NCBI GenBank assembly: GCA_965372385.1
Contig: CBDVCD010000026.1
Span: 1-21,030 of the forward strand
DNA length: 21,030 bases
Reading direction: 5' to 3'
From: JASJBU01 sp965372385
GTDB taxonomy: Bacteria > Pseudomonadota > Gammaproteobacteria > Chromatiales > Chromatiaceae
The position numbers and the translations under genes were made by a program. Positions 6,045 through 13,995 of the stretch are shown here, in pieces. The notes beneath the pieces are model-generated. The model did not search any database. It was not told the DNA's origin and saw only the letters and a program-made list of their open reading frames with translations. Every line of letters begins with the position of its first letter. Within the stretch, counting starts at the first letter, position 1.

Positions 6045-7619
6045 TTATTGTTGCGCGAAGTAGTTCTCCAGGAACTCATCGAAAGAGGTGTCGTCAGCGC
6101 TCTCGATGGAGCGCTGTTTCCCCCAGGAGAGTATCGCTGCCTGTTGAAAGTACGCCTTACGCTCATCAGACAGCGGCTGCCTGGTAAAGTGATCGAAGTA
6201 CTCTCTGGACTTGCGTTGGGCAAACATGAAGAAGCTCTCCCGATTATCCCGCATCTCAGTGAGCATCAGGGCAGAGGGTGTCAACTCCGGACTCTCCACC
6301 CGCGCCAGCTGTGCATCCAAACTCTGGCTATAACAGGGTTCCATCATCCCCTTCTCCAGCAGTTCGCAGACCGGACGCATTGCCTCGCACAGCTCCCGGG
6401 CCCACTCCCGCAGGCGGATTTCACGGCCATTGCGTTGCAGGTAGAGGTTCGGGTCACGTCCACGGTGGGCGGCGGCCCCTTCATTGCGGTCGATCTCTCG
6501 CTGTTCGAAGACATTGATGGGAGGGCTATCCAGCAACAGACAAAACAACATGAAGGCCTCGAGAAAGTAGATCTGCTGCTCGTCTATGCCCAGGGGATGG
6601 AACGCATTGACATCCAGTGAACGCAGTTCAAGGTAGCGAACCCCACGCCGCTGCAGGGCCAGAATCGGTTTTTCCATGCCGCTGGGGATCTGTTTGGGAC
6701 GCACCGTACTGTAATACTCATTCTCAATCTGCAGGATATTGGCATTCAGTTGCTCATAGCGTCCATTCACCTTGACCCCGATCGCCTGATAGATGGGACA
6801 GGGGGTCTCTATCGCACGGGAGAGCGTTTCCACATAGGCGTCCATACAGTCATAACAGGCCTTGATGCCGGTGCCCTGCTCCTTGCTGTTCTGATAGCCG
6901 ATATCCCCCATGCGCAGGGATGTGGCGTAAGGTGCATAGTAGGTGTACTCATCGAACGATTTCAGGTTTGTCGGTCTGCCGCCCAGGAAGGATTTGCACA
7001 CGGCCGGGGAGGCGCCAAAAAGATAGGGGATCAACCAGCCAAAACGCTGCAGATTCCGCAGCATGCCGAAATAGCTCTCGGAGATAAAATCCTGCAATGG
7101 CTGACTGTCCCCCATCAGGTTCTGATAATGGGGCAACAGATTCTCCGGCAGAGAGTAGTTGAAATGGACACCGGCAATCACCTGCATGACCCGGCCATAA
7201 CGATGTCCCAAACCACGCCGATAGACTGTCTTCATCTGCCCCGCATTGGAACTGCCATAGCGGGCAATGGGAATATTTTTTCCGCCCTCCACGACACAGG
7301 GCATACTGGTTGCCCAGAGTATCTCGTCCTCGAGATGTTCGTAGACAAACTTTTGGGTGTCCTGGAGAAATTGCAGGGGTTGGGTGCGATCGGCCGACGG
7401 TGGCGTAATGAATTCGGTGAGGGCTTCGGAGTAATCGGTAGTGATATAAGGATTGCTCAGGGGCGAACCCAAGGCCTCAGGGTGACTCGTCTGGGCTATC
7501 CCCCCGGTTGGAGAGACGCGCAGGCTCTCCTTTTCCAGCCCGATCAACCCGTCCCTCAACAGACCAGCCATTCCAGCCTGTTCAAGACGTATCAGTTTTT
7601 TCTCCGCGGATTTGTACAA
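6045..7619 (-). CDS. gshA: Glutamate-cysteine ligase
   Basis: A 524-residue protein of the proteobacterial GshA type (E. coli 518), which joins glutamate and cysteine with ATP as the first step of glutathione synthesis in the cytoplasm. Diagnostic segments are GLEKESLRV (27-35), HPEALGS, TTDYSEALTEFITPP (60-74), the block beginning TSMPCVVEGG and the following RYGSSNAGQMKTVYRRGLGH. The start is TTG: an in-frame TAG lies three codons upstream and the next ATG (codon 17) would remove part of the conserved N-terminal helix. The ribosome-binding site is weak, so translation may be modest. It follows prc by 143 bases on the same strand and has its own -10. Confidence 0.95.
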   Translation of the reverse strand: MYKSAEKKLIRLEQAGMAGLLRDGLIGLEKESLRVSPTGGIAQTSHPEALGSPLSNPYITTDYSEALTEFITPPSADRTQPLQFLQDTQKFVYEHLEDEILWATSMPCVVEGGKNIPIARYGSSNAGQMKTVYRRGLGHRYGRVMQVIAGVHFNYSLPENLLPHYQNLMGDSQPLQDFISESYFGMLRNLQRFGWLIPYLFGASPAVCKSFLGGRPTNLKSFDEYTYYAPYATSLRMGDIGYQNSKEQGTGIKACYDCMDAYVETLSRAIETPCPIYQAIGVKVNGRYEQLNANILQIENEYYSTVRPKQIPSGMEKPILALQRRGVRYLELRSLDVNAFHPLGIDEQQIYFLEAFMLFCLLLDSPPINVFEQREIDRNEGAAAHRGRDPNLYLQRNGREIRLREWARELCEAMRPVCELLEKGMMEPCYSQSLDAQLARVESPELTPSALMLTEMRDNRESFFMFAQRKSREYFDHFTRQPLSDERKAYFQQAAILSWGKQRSIESADDTSFDEFLENYFAQQ

Positions 7620-7647
7620 GCCAGCCTATCCCGATCAAAGGGAGTGA

Positions 7648-7653
7648 ATTATA
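7648..7653 (-). promoter_or_regulatory. Candidate -10 box of gshA
   Basis: The minus strand reads TATAAT here, 29 bases upstream of the TTG start. A clean -35 is not seen at 17 bases; TTGATT lies closer, at 13. gshA may therefore have its own weak or regulated promoter apart from any read-through from prc. Confidence 0.35.
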
Positions 7654-7762
7654 GCCTGCACTCTATAATCAAACACTGATATTTTTCAGGGAACACCACT
7701 GATATACCCATCACGGATAGGTTTTCCCGAGGAAGGGTATAATTGGCTAAGCTGAATGTTCG

Positions 7763-9871
7763 TCAGATCTTATCCGCAACCACCGCGACGGGAGGGGCCC
7801 GCGATCTAATGGAGTCAGCGAGAATCCGAGCTGCCTCATTGAGTTGGATGTGCTTAGTCGCTTCAGACTCGGCATCTTCATCTTCATTATCCTCATCTTG
7901 CTCCTCATCTTGATCGTTTTCGATAACACTCAGCCCTTGTGAAACCCGAAAACGATTCTTTTGCGCCAACCGATCCTGCTCACGCTGGTCCCACTCGATC
8001 TTACGCTGACTCTCCAGCAGGGTTATCTCGGTACGTTTCTCGATCTTGGCAATCCGTTCCTCCCGTTTCACCAGCATCTCAAACCCTGGATCGTCCTTGA
8101 TACGTTTTAGGTGTGGTGCCACCAGACTGGCGTAACCTACCTCGCCCCTGGGGGAAAATTTAGCGGGGCGGATCTCGGCCCAAGGCAAGGCGTTGTCCAA
8201 TGACCTCTCACCATGTTCCGCCGAATAGCTCGCCATGGGGAATTGGATATCCGGTATCACTCCCCGATGCTGGGTGCTACCCCCATTGATCCGGAAAAAC
8301 TGCGCCATCGTCAGACGTAACCGCCCCAGATTACTATTCTTTCCCGGTAGAAATCGATTCAGATCCACCAAGGTCTGAACCGTACCCTTACCAAATGTGG
8401 GCTCACCGATAACTATGCCCCGCCGGTAATCCTGAATTGCCCCGGAAAAGATCTCGGAGGCGGAGGCACTGTTACGGTCCACCAGAACAGCCAACGGCCC
8501 TGCATAGGCGATATCGTTCGCAGGATCGTACTCAACCACCACCTTGCCGGAAGCATCCTTGACCTGAACCACGGGGCCGGTCTCAATAAAAAGACCCGTC
8601 AATTCAGTCGCTTCAGTGAGGGAACCCCCGCCATTCTGACGCAGGTCGATAACGATGCCGTCGACAGACTCTTTTTTCAGTTCGGCGAGGAGCTTGCGAA
8701 CATCCCGGGTAGTGCTGCGGAAATCTTTTTCACCCCGGCTCTCCGCGGCAAAATCGCGGTAGAAGGTCGGCACTTCGATGACCCCAATGCGCAGACTGCC
8801 CATCCCACCCAGATCCTCGATGATGGAACGCTTCGCCGCCTGTTCCTCCAATTTTATCTTGTTACGCACCAGCGTGATCAGTTCCCGTTTGCCGCCGGCA
8901 TCCTGATCTTTAGGTAGAATCATTAGCCGCACCACGGAGCCCTTTGGCCCGCGAATTTTTTCCACCACATCCTGCAGACGCCAGCCGATGACATCCTCGA
9001 TCTCGGAGTCCAGCCCCTGACCAACCCCGACAATCCGATCTCCCGCATGCAACTGACCACTGAGTTTGGCCGGTCCACCAACCACGGTCTTCTGTACCAC
9101 CGTATATTCTTCTTCACCGCGGAGTACCGCACCAATCCCTTCCAACGACAGCCGCATACTGATATCGAAGTTCTCCGAGGTACTCGGGGACATATAGCTG
9201 GTATGGGGTTCCACATTCAGTGTGTAGGCATTGATAAATGTCTGAAACACATCGTTCGTGTCGAACTGCGTCACCCTTGTTTCCAGTCTCTTATAGCGTT
9301 TATGCAACGTCTTGCGAATCTCGGCGTCCTCTTTTCCCGCCAACCGGAGGGTCAGGAAATCGTTCTTCACCCGCTGACGCCAGAGTTCATTCAGTTCGGC
9401 ATGGGTTTGCGCCCAAGGCGCATCTTCCCGATCGAACCGATAGGTTTCATCCAGGGTGAAATCGAACTCCCCATCGACCAGTTGATTGGCATGGGTCACG
9501 GCCTCGCTGACCCGATTGCGATAGGTGCGAAAGATTTCGAAGGCCGGCTCTACATTGACGCTCTTGATGAAATCATCCAGGCTGGTTTTATAGCGGGAGA
9601 AAAGGTTGATGTCTTCAGCCAGAAAGAAGAAACGGTTTGGATCGAGTGCATCGAGGTAGCGTTGCAGAATCTGCGCTGAACTTTCATCATCCAGCTTGGT
9701 AGTTTTGTAGTGGTATTTTTTGATGACACGGGCAATGACATGTACGGCCTGTTGCTGCTCGTGAGTGGATCTCAACTCATCCAGCGGAACAATCCGACGT
9801 TCAGCCCAAGCCAATGATGTTGCAAAAAACAACACCAATAACAAGGAAATCAGTTTCCCATATCGATTCAT
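7763..9871 (-). CDS. prc: Tail-specific periplasmic protease Prc (Tsp)
   Basis: A 702-residue S41A C-terminal processing peptidase (E. coli Prc 682) that degrades periplasmic and lipoprotein substrates through their C-termini. It has a signal peptide at 1-23 ending ATSLAWA, an N-terminal helical domain, a PDZ domain (about 235-330, with GGPA and AGDRIVGV), and the catalytic core with DRNSASASE (Ser472) and EPTFGKGT (Lys495), followed by the C-terminal domain of the family. I chose ATG 9871 rather than 9919 because it begins the signal peptide and has AGGGTGG upstream. An acidic run at about 653-672 (mostly Asp/Glu) lies near the C-terminus, longer than I expect for the family. gshA follows downstream. 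Confidence 0.95.
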   Translation of the reverse strand: MNRYGKLISLLLVLFFATSLAWAERRIVPLDELRSTHEQQQAVHVIARVIKKYHYKTTKLDDESSAQILQRYLDALDPNRFFFLAEDINLFSRYKTSLDDFIKSVNVEPAFEIFRTYRNRVSEAVTHANQLVDGEFDFTLDETYRFDREDAPWAQTHAELNELWRQRVKNDFLTLRLAGKEDAEIRKTLHKRYKRLETRVTQFDTNDVFQTFINAYTLNVEPHTSYMSPSTSENFDISMRLSLEGIGAVLRGEEEYTVVQKTVVGGPAKLSGQLHAGDRIVGVGQGLDSEIEDVIGWRLQDVVEKIRGPKGSVVRLMILPKDQDAGGKRELITLVRNKIKLEEQAAKRSIIEDLGGMGSLRIGVIEVPTFYRDFAAESRGEKDFRSTTRDVRKLLAELKKESVDGIVIDLRQNGGGSLTEATELTGLFIETGPVVQVKDASGKVVVEYDPANDIAYAGPLAVLVDRNSASASEIFSGAIQDYRRGIVIGEPTFGKGTVQTLVDLNRFLPGKNSNLGRLRLTMAQFFRINGGSTQHRGVIPDIQFPMASYSAEHGERSLDNALPWAEIRPAKFSPRGEVGYASLVAPHLKRIKDDPGFEMLVKREERIAKIEKRTEITLLESQRKIEWDQREQDRLAQKNRFRVSQGLSVIENDQDEEQDEDNEDEDAESEATKHIQLNEAARILADSIRSRAPPVAVVADKI

Positions 9872-10124
9872 CGAATCCACCCTATGACACTCATTCAGCT
9901 GATTGAAGGCTCTGTTCAAACATATCTTCCTGTTTTAGGACCCATTTTCACCTGACGGGTTCCCGGAGTCTGCCAATATGACGGCAACGGGAAAAATATA
10001 CAAGTCACACACCGCTGCTATTTTCTCACGGCGACTGCCGACATCCTATACCCAGCGTCTCTTTTGCTCAGTGCTCCTCCCGGGAGAGCCCAGGTGCTTC
10101 GGAGCGTTATTTAATCCTAGATTA

Positions 10125-10309
10125 GCCACAGAGGCACAGAGTACACAGAGAGTATCCATGTCACCTCCTATTGGGACAAACCATAAGGTTGTAATAATCC
10201 GTTCCATAGGAAACAACTCCGTATTTTCCAACAATTCGATTGCTCAGTGCCCTCTGTGCCTCAGTGGCAAAATTTCTTTTCAGTTAATTTTACAAAGTAG
10301 AATTAACTG
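10125..10309. repeat. Palindromic element of the ccacagagg type plus stop-overlapping hairpin
   Basis: Arms gccacagaggcacagag (10125-10141) and ctctgtgcctcagtggc (10252-10268) pair with one mismatch. This purine/pyrimidine-biased palindrome is a common dispersed type in bacterial intergenic regions. Next to it, cagttaatt (10281-10289) and aattaactg (10301-10309) form a perfect 9-bp stem overlapping the cmoB stop codon. Neither has a U-tract on the minus strand, so true terminator activity is unproven. The remainder of 9872-10302 shows no gene. Confidence 0.6.
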
Positions 10310-11274
10310 GCGGCGAGAAAGATGGCACGCCGGGGGGCGGGGTAACCCTCCACCGTCCGGGTATGATCCCCGGGATCCAGATAGTCTGGCAGGGATTCGA
10401 ACCGCATCCAGGGCGTCGAACGCTGTTCATCGATCGACGTCACGCTGCTGTCGATCAGTCGAATATCTGAGAAACCGGCCCGACGCAGCCAACTCTCCAG
10501 GGTCTGGGTGGTGGGAATGAACCAGACGTTGCGCATCTTGGCATAGCGCCCTTCCGGCACCAGAACCTCTCCAGCCCGGCCCTCTATCACCAGGGTTTCC
10601 AGTACCAGCTCCCCCCCTTTGCGCAGGGCGCCCTTCAGCTCGGAGAGATGTGCGAAGGGAGAGCGACGGTGGTAGAAGACGCCCATTGAGAAGAGGGTAT
10701 CAAAACCTTGCAGATTGGCTGGCAGATCCTCTATGCCCAGCGGCAGAACGGACACCGGGTGATCCGACCCTAAAAAGTGCCGGATGGCCTCGAACTGCAT
10801 GACGAAGAGCTGGGTGGGGTCGATGCCGATGACCTGGCGCACCCCCTCTCCCACCATGCGCCAGCAGTGGTAACCATTGCCACAACCCACATCCAGCACC
10901 AGGCGGTTCTGTAACGGCTGGATATGGGGCTGAATTCGCTCCCATTTCCAGTCCGAGCGCCATTCGGTATCGATCGGAATGCCACAGATCTCGTAGGGGC
11001 CTTTACGCCAGGGATGCAGTTCCATCAACAGTTCGCTGATCCGTTGCCGAACCGGATCACTACAATCGTTCATCCCACCCGCTGTGATGCAGGATGAGTT
11101 TAGATCACAACCACTGATTGGGATCTGGGGCAGCCCAGCGATGGCCCCTCTCCAGCTTGCCAGATCCCCGTGAGGACGCCCCTGCCAGACCTGCTCGACC
11201 TGCTCCGGCAGCTGTTCTAGCCAGCGTCCCAGCGGGCTATCCAGCAGAGGTACAATCCACTCCCAGCGGTGCAT
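10303..11274 (-). CDS. cmoB: tRNA U34 carboxymethyltransferase CmoB
   Basis: 323 residues, identical in length to E. coli CmoB. It transfers a carboxymethyl group from carboxy-S-adenosyl-methionine to 5-hydroxyuridine 34 of tRNAs, giving cmo5U and wider wobble decoding. Visible motifs: LHPWRKGPYE with Lys91, GIPIDTEWRSDWKW, the SAM-fold glycine loop DVGCGNG (128-134), SMGVFYHR with Tyr201, and PRRAIFLA with Arg315. Lys91, a Tyr near 200 and Arg315 match the ligand-carboxylate residues described for E. coli. The start ATG 11274 shares one base with the cmoA TAA stop (TAATG), so the two are translationally coupled. Confidence 0.95.
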   Translation of the reverse strand: MHRWEWIVPLLDSPLGRWLEQLPEQVEQVWQGRPHGDLASWRGAIAGLPQIPISGCDLNSSCITAGGMNDCSDPVRQRISELLMELHPWRKGPYEICGIPIDTEWRSDWKWERIQPHIQPLQNRLVLDVGCGNGYHCWRMVGEGVRQVIGIDPTQLFVMQFEAIRHFLGSDHPVSVLPLGIEDLPANLQGFDTLFSMGVFYHRRSPFAHLSELKGALRKGGELVLETLVIEGRAGEVLVPEGRYAKMRNVWFIPTTQTLESWLRRAGFSDIRLIDSSVTSIDEQRSTPWMRFESLPDYLDPGDHTRTVEGYPAPRRAIFLAAS

Positions 11275-12011
11275 TATTTGATTGCCAGCAGCGAGATGAA
11301 GTTGAAGCACTGAAACCAGACCTCAACCGTGGTGAACCCCACCTGCTTCAGACGCTTTTTATGGGCCTCCAGGGTCTCGGGTATCAATACCCTATCCAGC
11401 GCGGTACGTTTCTGGCTGATCTCCAGCTCGGAGTAACCCTGTGCCATCTTGAAGGCATGATGCATATCGGTGAAGAGGTTCTGTGCCCGGCTTGTTGGCA
11501 GCCTGATCTTCTCCGAGAGCACCAGGATACCTCCCGGCTGCAGCCCCTCATGGATCGCCTGGAGCAGACCTTTTCTGTTCTCGATCGGCACGAATTGCAG
11601 GGTGAAGTTGAGCACCACCATAGAGGCATCAGCGATCCGGATATCCTGAACATCGGCACAGACCAGGTCGATTGGCGCCCCCTGGCTGCCTTCCCGGATA
11701 AAGCCCTTCGACCGTTCCAGCATGGCGGGGGAATTATCCACCGCAATGATCCTGCAACGGCAATCCCCCACCCCCCGCTGCATGGCCAGAGCGGCCGCAC
11801 CCAGTGAACAACCCAGGTCATAACAGAGGCTTCCGGCTGTCACCCGGTGCCTGGCGAGGGTACCAACCATGTTGATAATGGTGCTGTAACCGGGCACGGA
11901 ACGCTGAATCATGTCAGGAAAAACCGCGGCAACCCGTGCATCAAAGACAAAATCGACGATTTGCGGATGGGTTTTGGCGTAGAGGCGGTCCTGAGCGGGT
12001 TTTTCTGCCAT
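11274..12011 (-). CDS. cmoA: Carboxy-S-adenosyl-L-methionine synthase CmoA
   Basis: 245 residues (E. coli 247). CmoA converts SAM and prephenate to carboxy-SAM, the donor used by CmoB. The N-terminal FDARVAAVFPDMIQRSVPGY is almost identical to the family signature, and the SAM-fold motif is YDLGCSLGAAAL at about 64-75. SEKI and FTDMHHAFKMAQGYSELEI are also typical. The start ATG 12011 lies 13 bases after the transporter stop; no strong ribosome-binding site is directly upstream, so coupling to the transporter is likely. A longer frame to 12104 lies inside the transporter and lacks homology. Confidence 0.95.
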   Translation of the reverse strand: MAEKPAQDRLYAKTHPQIVDFVFDARVAAVFPDMIQRSVPGYSTIINMVGTLARHRVTAGSLCYDLGCSLGAAALAMQRGVGDCRCRIIAVDNSPAMLERSKGFIREGSQGAPIDLVCADVQDIRIADASMVVLNFTLQFVPIENRKGLLQAIHEGLQPGGILVLSEKIRLPTSRAQNLFTDMHHAFKMAQGYSELEISQKRTALDRVLIPETLEAHKKRLKQVGFTTVEVWFQCFNFISLLAIK

Positions 12012-12024
12012 CGTGTTAGGAGAG

Positions 12025-13314
12025 TCAGATTTTCTCCAGATCCTGCGCGGCCTGCTGGCCGGCGGCCACATCCACCCTGTACAGCAACACCGCACCGAGG
12101 ACAAACAGCAGACTCACGGAGAGTAGGGCCATCCGGGTATCTCCGGTGAGGACACCGACCCAACCCATCAGGAGAGGCCCAAGCACCACAGCGAATTTTC
12201 CCAGCATATTGTAAAAACCGAAGAACTCCCCCGCCTGATCACGGGGAATCAAACGGGCGTAGAGGGAGCGGGATAGGGCCTGGATACCTCCCTGTACCAG
12301 TCCGATGCTGGTTGCCAGCAGATAAAACTCCCAGGTCGATTCCATCCGGTAGGCCCAAAGAAGAATCAGCAAATAGACAGCGATTGCCAACATGATGCCC
12401 TGTTTAGGCCCGTATCTCTCACCGATCCTGCCGAAGAGTATCGCCGCGGGAAAGCCGACAAATTGGGTAATCAGTAAGGCGACCATCAGGTTGTTGGCAT
12501 CAAAGCCGATCGAGAGCCCGTAGTCCACCGCCATGCGGACGATGGTATCCACCCCATCGATGTAACACCAATAAGCGAGCAGGAACAGAAAGGTCATTCG
12601 CAGCTGGCGGAGTTTACGCAAAGTCAGCGTCAATTGCCTGAAGCCCGCACTCAGCCAGTGTTGCCGGTTTGCCACGCCGGCGGGTTCTTTGACAAACAGA
12701 AACAGTGGAATGGAAAACACGGCCCACCAGATCGCCACCGTGATGAAAGAGAGACGCACCGCCTCCGCGGAACTGCTCAGCCCAAAAGCCGCGGGGAACA
12801 GGGTCATCAACACATTAAAGGCAAACAACACGCCTCCGCCAAGATATCCAAGAGCGAAACCGTAGGCCGAGACCCGTTCATAGTTCGGTTTCTCTGTCAC
12901 TGCTATCAGCAGGGAATCGTAGAAGATATTACTGCCTGAAAAGCCGATCAGTCCCAGTCCATAAAGCACCAGTGCAACCACCCAGTTGCCCATCGCCACC
13001 AGGTAGAGGCAACCGGTCATGACTATGCCCATGGCGGCAAAGAAAAGTAGCAAGCCTTTTTTTACCCCGGCCTGGTCGGCGATGGCGCCCAGAATCGGGG
13101 CCAGACAGACGATCAGTATACTGGCCAGTGAATTGGCTAGACCCAACCGAAAGGTACTTTCCGTTGCGGCAACACCGCTGCTCCAGAACTGTTTGAAAAA
13201 AACCGGAAAGAATCCGGCCATCACCGTGGTGGCAAAGGCCGAGTTGGCCCAATCATAGAAGGCCCAGGCCCATACACCGCGACTTTTATCGGCCGATCGC
13301 GGTAGCTGGCTCAC
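12025..13314 (-). CDS. MFS transporter, UMF1 (Atg22-like) family
   Basis: A 429-residue membrane protein with about 12 hydrophobic segments. The N-terminal AWAFYDWANSAFATTVMAGF is the UMF1-family signature, and later segments include GGIQALSRSLYARLIPRDQAG-like sequence between helices 8 and 10 and FFGFYNMLGKF. Substrates of bacterial UMF1 proteins are largely unknown; the yeast relative Atg22 exports amino acids from vacuoles. The start is GTG with no clear ribosome-binding site. It lies 42 bases after the response regulator and 13 before cmoA, so it is probably cotranscribed with both. Its link with tRNA modification is unexplained. Confidence 0.85.
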   Translation of the reverse strand: MSQLPRSADKSRGVWAWAFYDWANSAFATTVMAGFFPVFFKQFWSSGVAATESTFRLGLANSLASILIVCLAPILGAIADQAGVKKGLLLFFAAMGIVMTGCLYLVAMGNWVVALVLYGLGLIGFSGSNIFYDSLLIAVTEKPNYERVSAYGFALGYLGGGVLFAFNVLMTLFPAAFGLSSSAEAVRLSFITVAIWWAVFSIPLFLFVKEPAGVANRQHWLSAGFRQLTLTLRKLRQLRMTFLFLLAYWCYIDGVDTIVRMAVDYGLSIGFDANNLMVALLITQFVGFPAAILFGRIGERYGPKQGIMLAIAVYLLILLWAYRMESTWEFYLLATSIGLVQGGIQALSRSLYARLIPRDQAGEFFGFYNMLGKFAVVLGPLLMGWVGVLTGDTRMALLSVSLLFVLGAVLLYRVDVAAGQQAAQDLEKI

Positions 13315-13356
13315 GGTTGTTTTCTGCAGGCCAGGGAAACAAGGCGCCTAGCGGAG

Positions 13357-13992
13357 TCAAGTCTCGCTTGCGACCTCATCCAGACTGATGTTGGCCAGCA
13401 TTGCCATTCTTACCAGTTCCGCCAAGGAAAGCGCCTGCATCTTCTCCATCACGCGGGCACGATGGGCCTCGACCGTCTTGGCGCTGACCCCCAGGGCGGA
13501 TGCAATCTCTTTATTTGCCTTGCCACCGGTGACCATGGCCATGACCTCATGTTCACGAGGAGTCAAGCGGGCCAGCCGGGTGGCAATCTCCGCCTTTTGG
13601 GACTGCTTATCACGTTGTTGCTCATCCAGCATCAAGGCATGCCGGATACTCTCCAGCAGCAGTTCGTCATTAAAGGGCTTTTCGATGAAATCAATTGCTC
13701 CCGACTTCATCGCACGTATCGCCATCGGCACGTCACCGTGGCCTGTAATGATAATGATGGGGATGGCGATCTGCGCCTCCACGAGATATTCCTGGAGCTC
13801 CAGGCCGCTCATACCAGGCATACGCACATCCAGCAGCAGACAACCGGAACGCCCGGGATAGTAGCTCCGAATGAAGGCATCGGCTGAGTCATAGGTTTCC
13901 ACCTGCATGGCCACTGACTCGATCAGCCATTTCAACGAATTACGCATTGCCTGATCGTCATCAACCACGAAGACTGTCGGTTTATTGTTCAT
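13357..13992 (-). CDS. FixJ-family response regulator (receiver plus LuxR-type HTH)
   Basis: 211 residues. The receiver has acidic residues D11-D12-D13, phosphoacceptor D55 (LLLDVRMPG), T83 and K105 (FIEKPF). The output domain from about 140 has LTPREHEVM and GKANKEIASALGVSAKTVEAH, a LuxR/FixJ helix-turn-helix. Such regulators activate promoters after phosphorylation by a partner kinase. Its ATG 13992 starts three bases after the stop of the histidine kinase, which is clearly the partner. AGGA lies about 9 bases before the ATG. The target genes cannot be told from the sequence; the transporter and cmoAB downstream are candidates only by linkage. Confidence 0.92.
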   Translation of the reverse strand: MNNKPTVFVVDDDQAMRNSLKWLIESVAMQVETYDSADAFIRSYYPGRSGCLLLDVRMPGMSGLELQEYLVEAQIAIPIIIITGHGDVPMAIRAMKSGAIDFIEKPFNDELLLESIRHALMLDEQQRDKQSQKAEIATRLARLTPREHEVMAMVTGGKANKEIASALGVSAKTVEAHRARVMEKMQALSLAELVRMAMLANISLDEVASET

Positions 13993-13995
13993 AGG

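Noticed and set aside
5854..6063. 69-codon plus-strand frame
   Set aside because: It is contained in a nested palindrome between two convergent genes and runs into the gshA end.
9978..10520. 180-codon plus-strand frame
   Set aside because: It spans a ccacagagg-type repeat and the antisense of cmoB; the predicted protein looks random.
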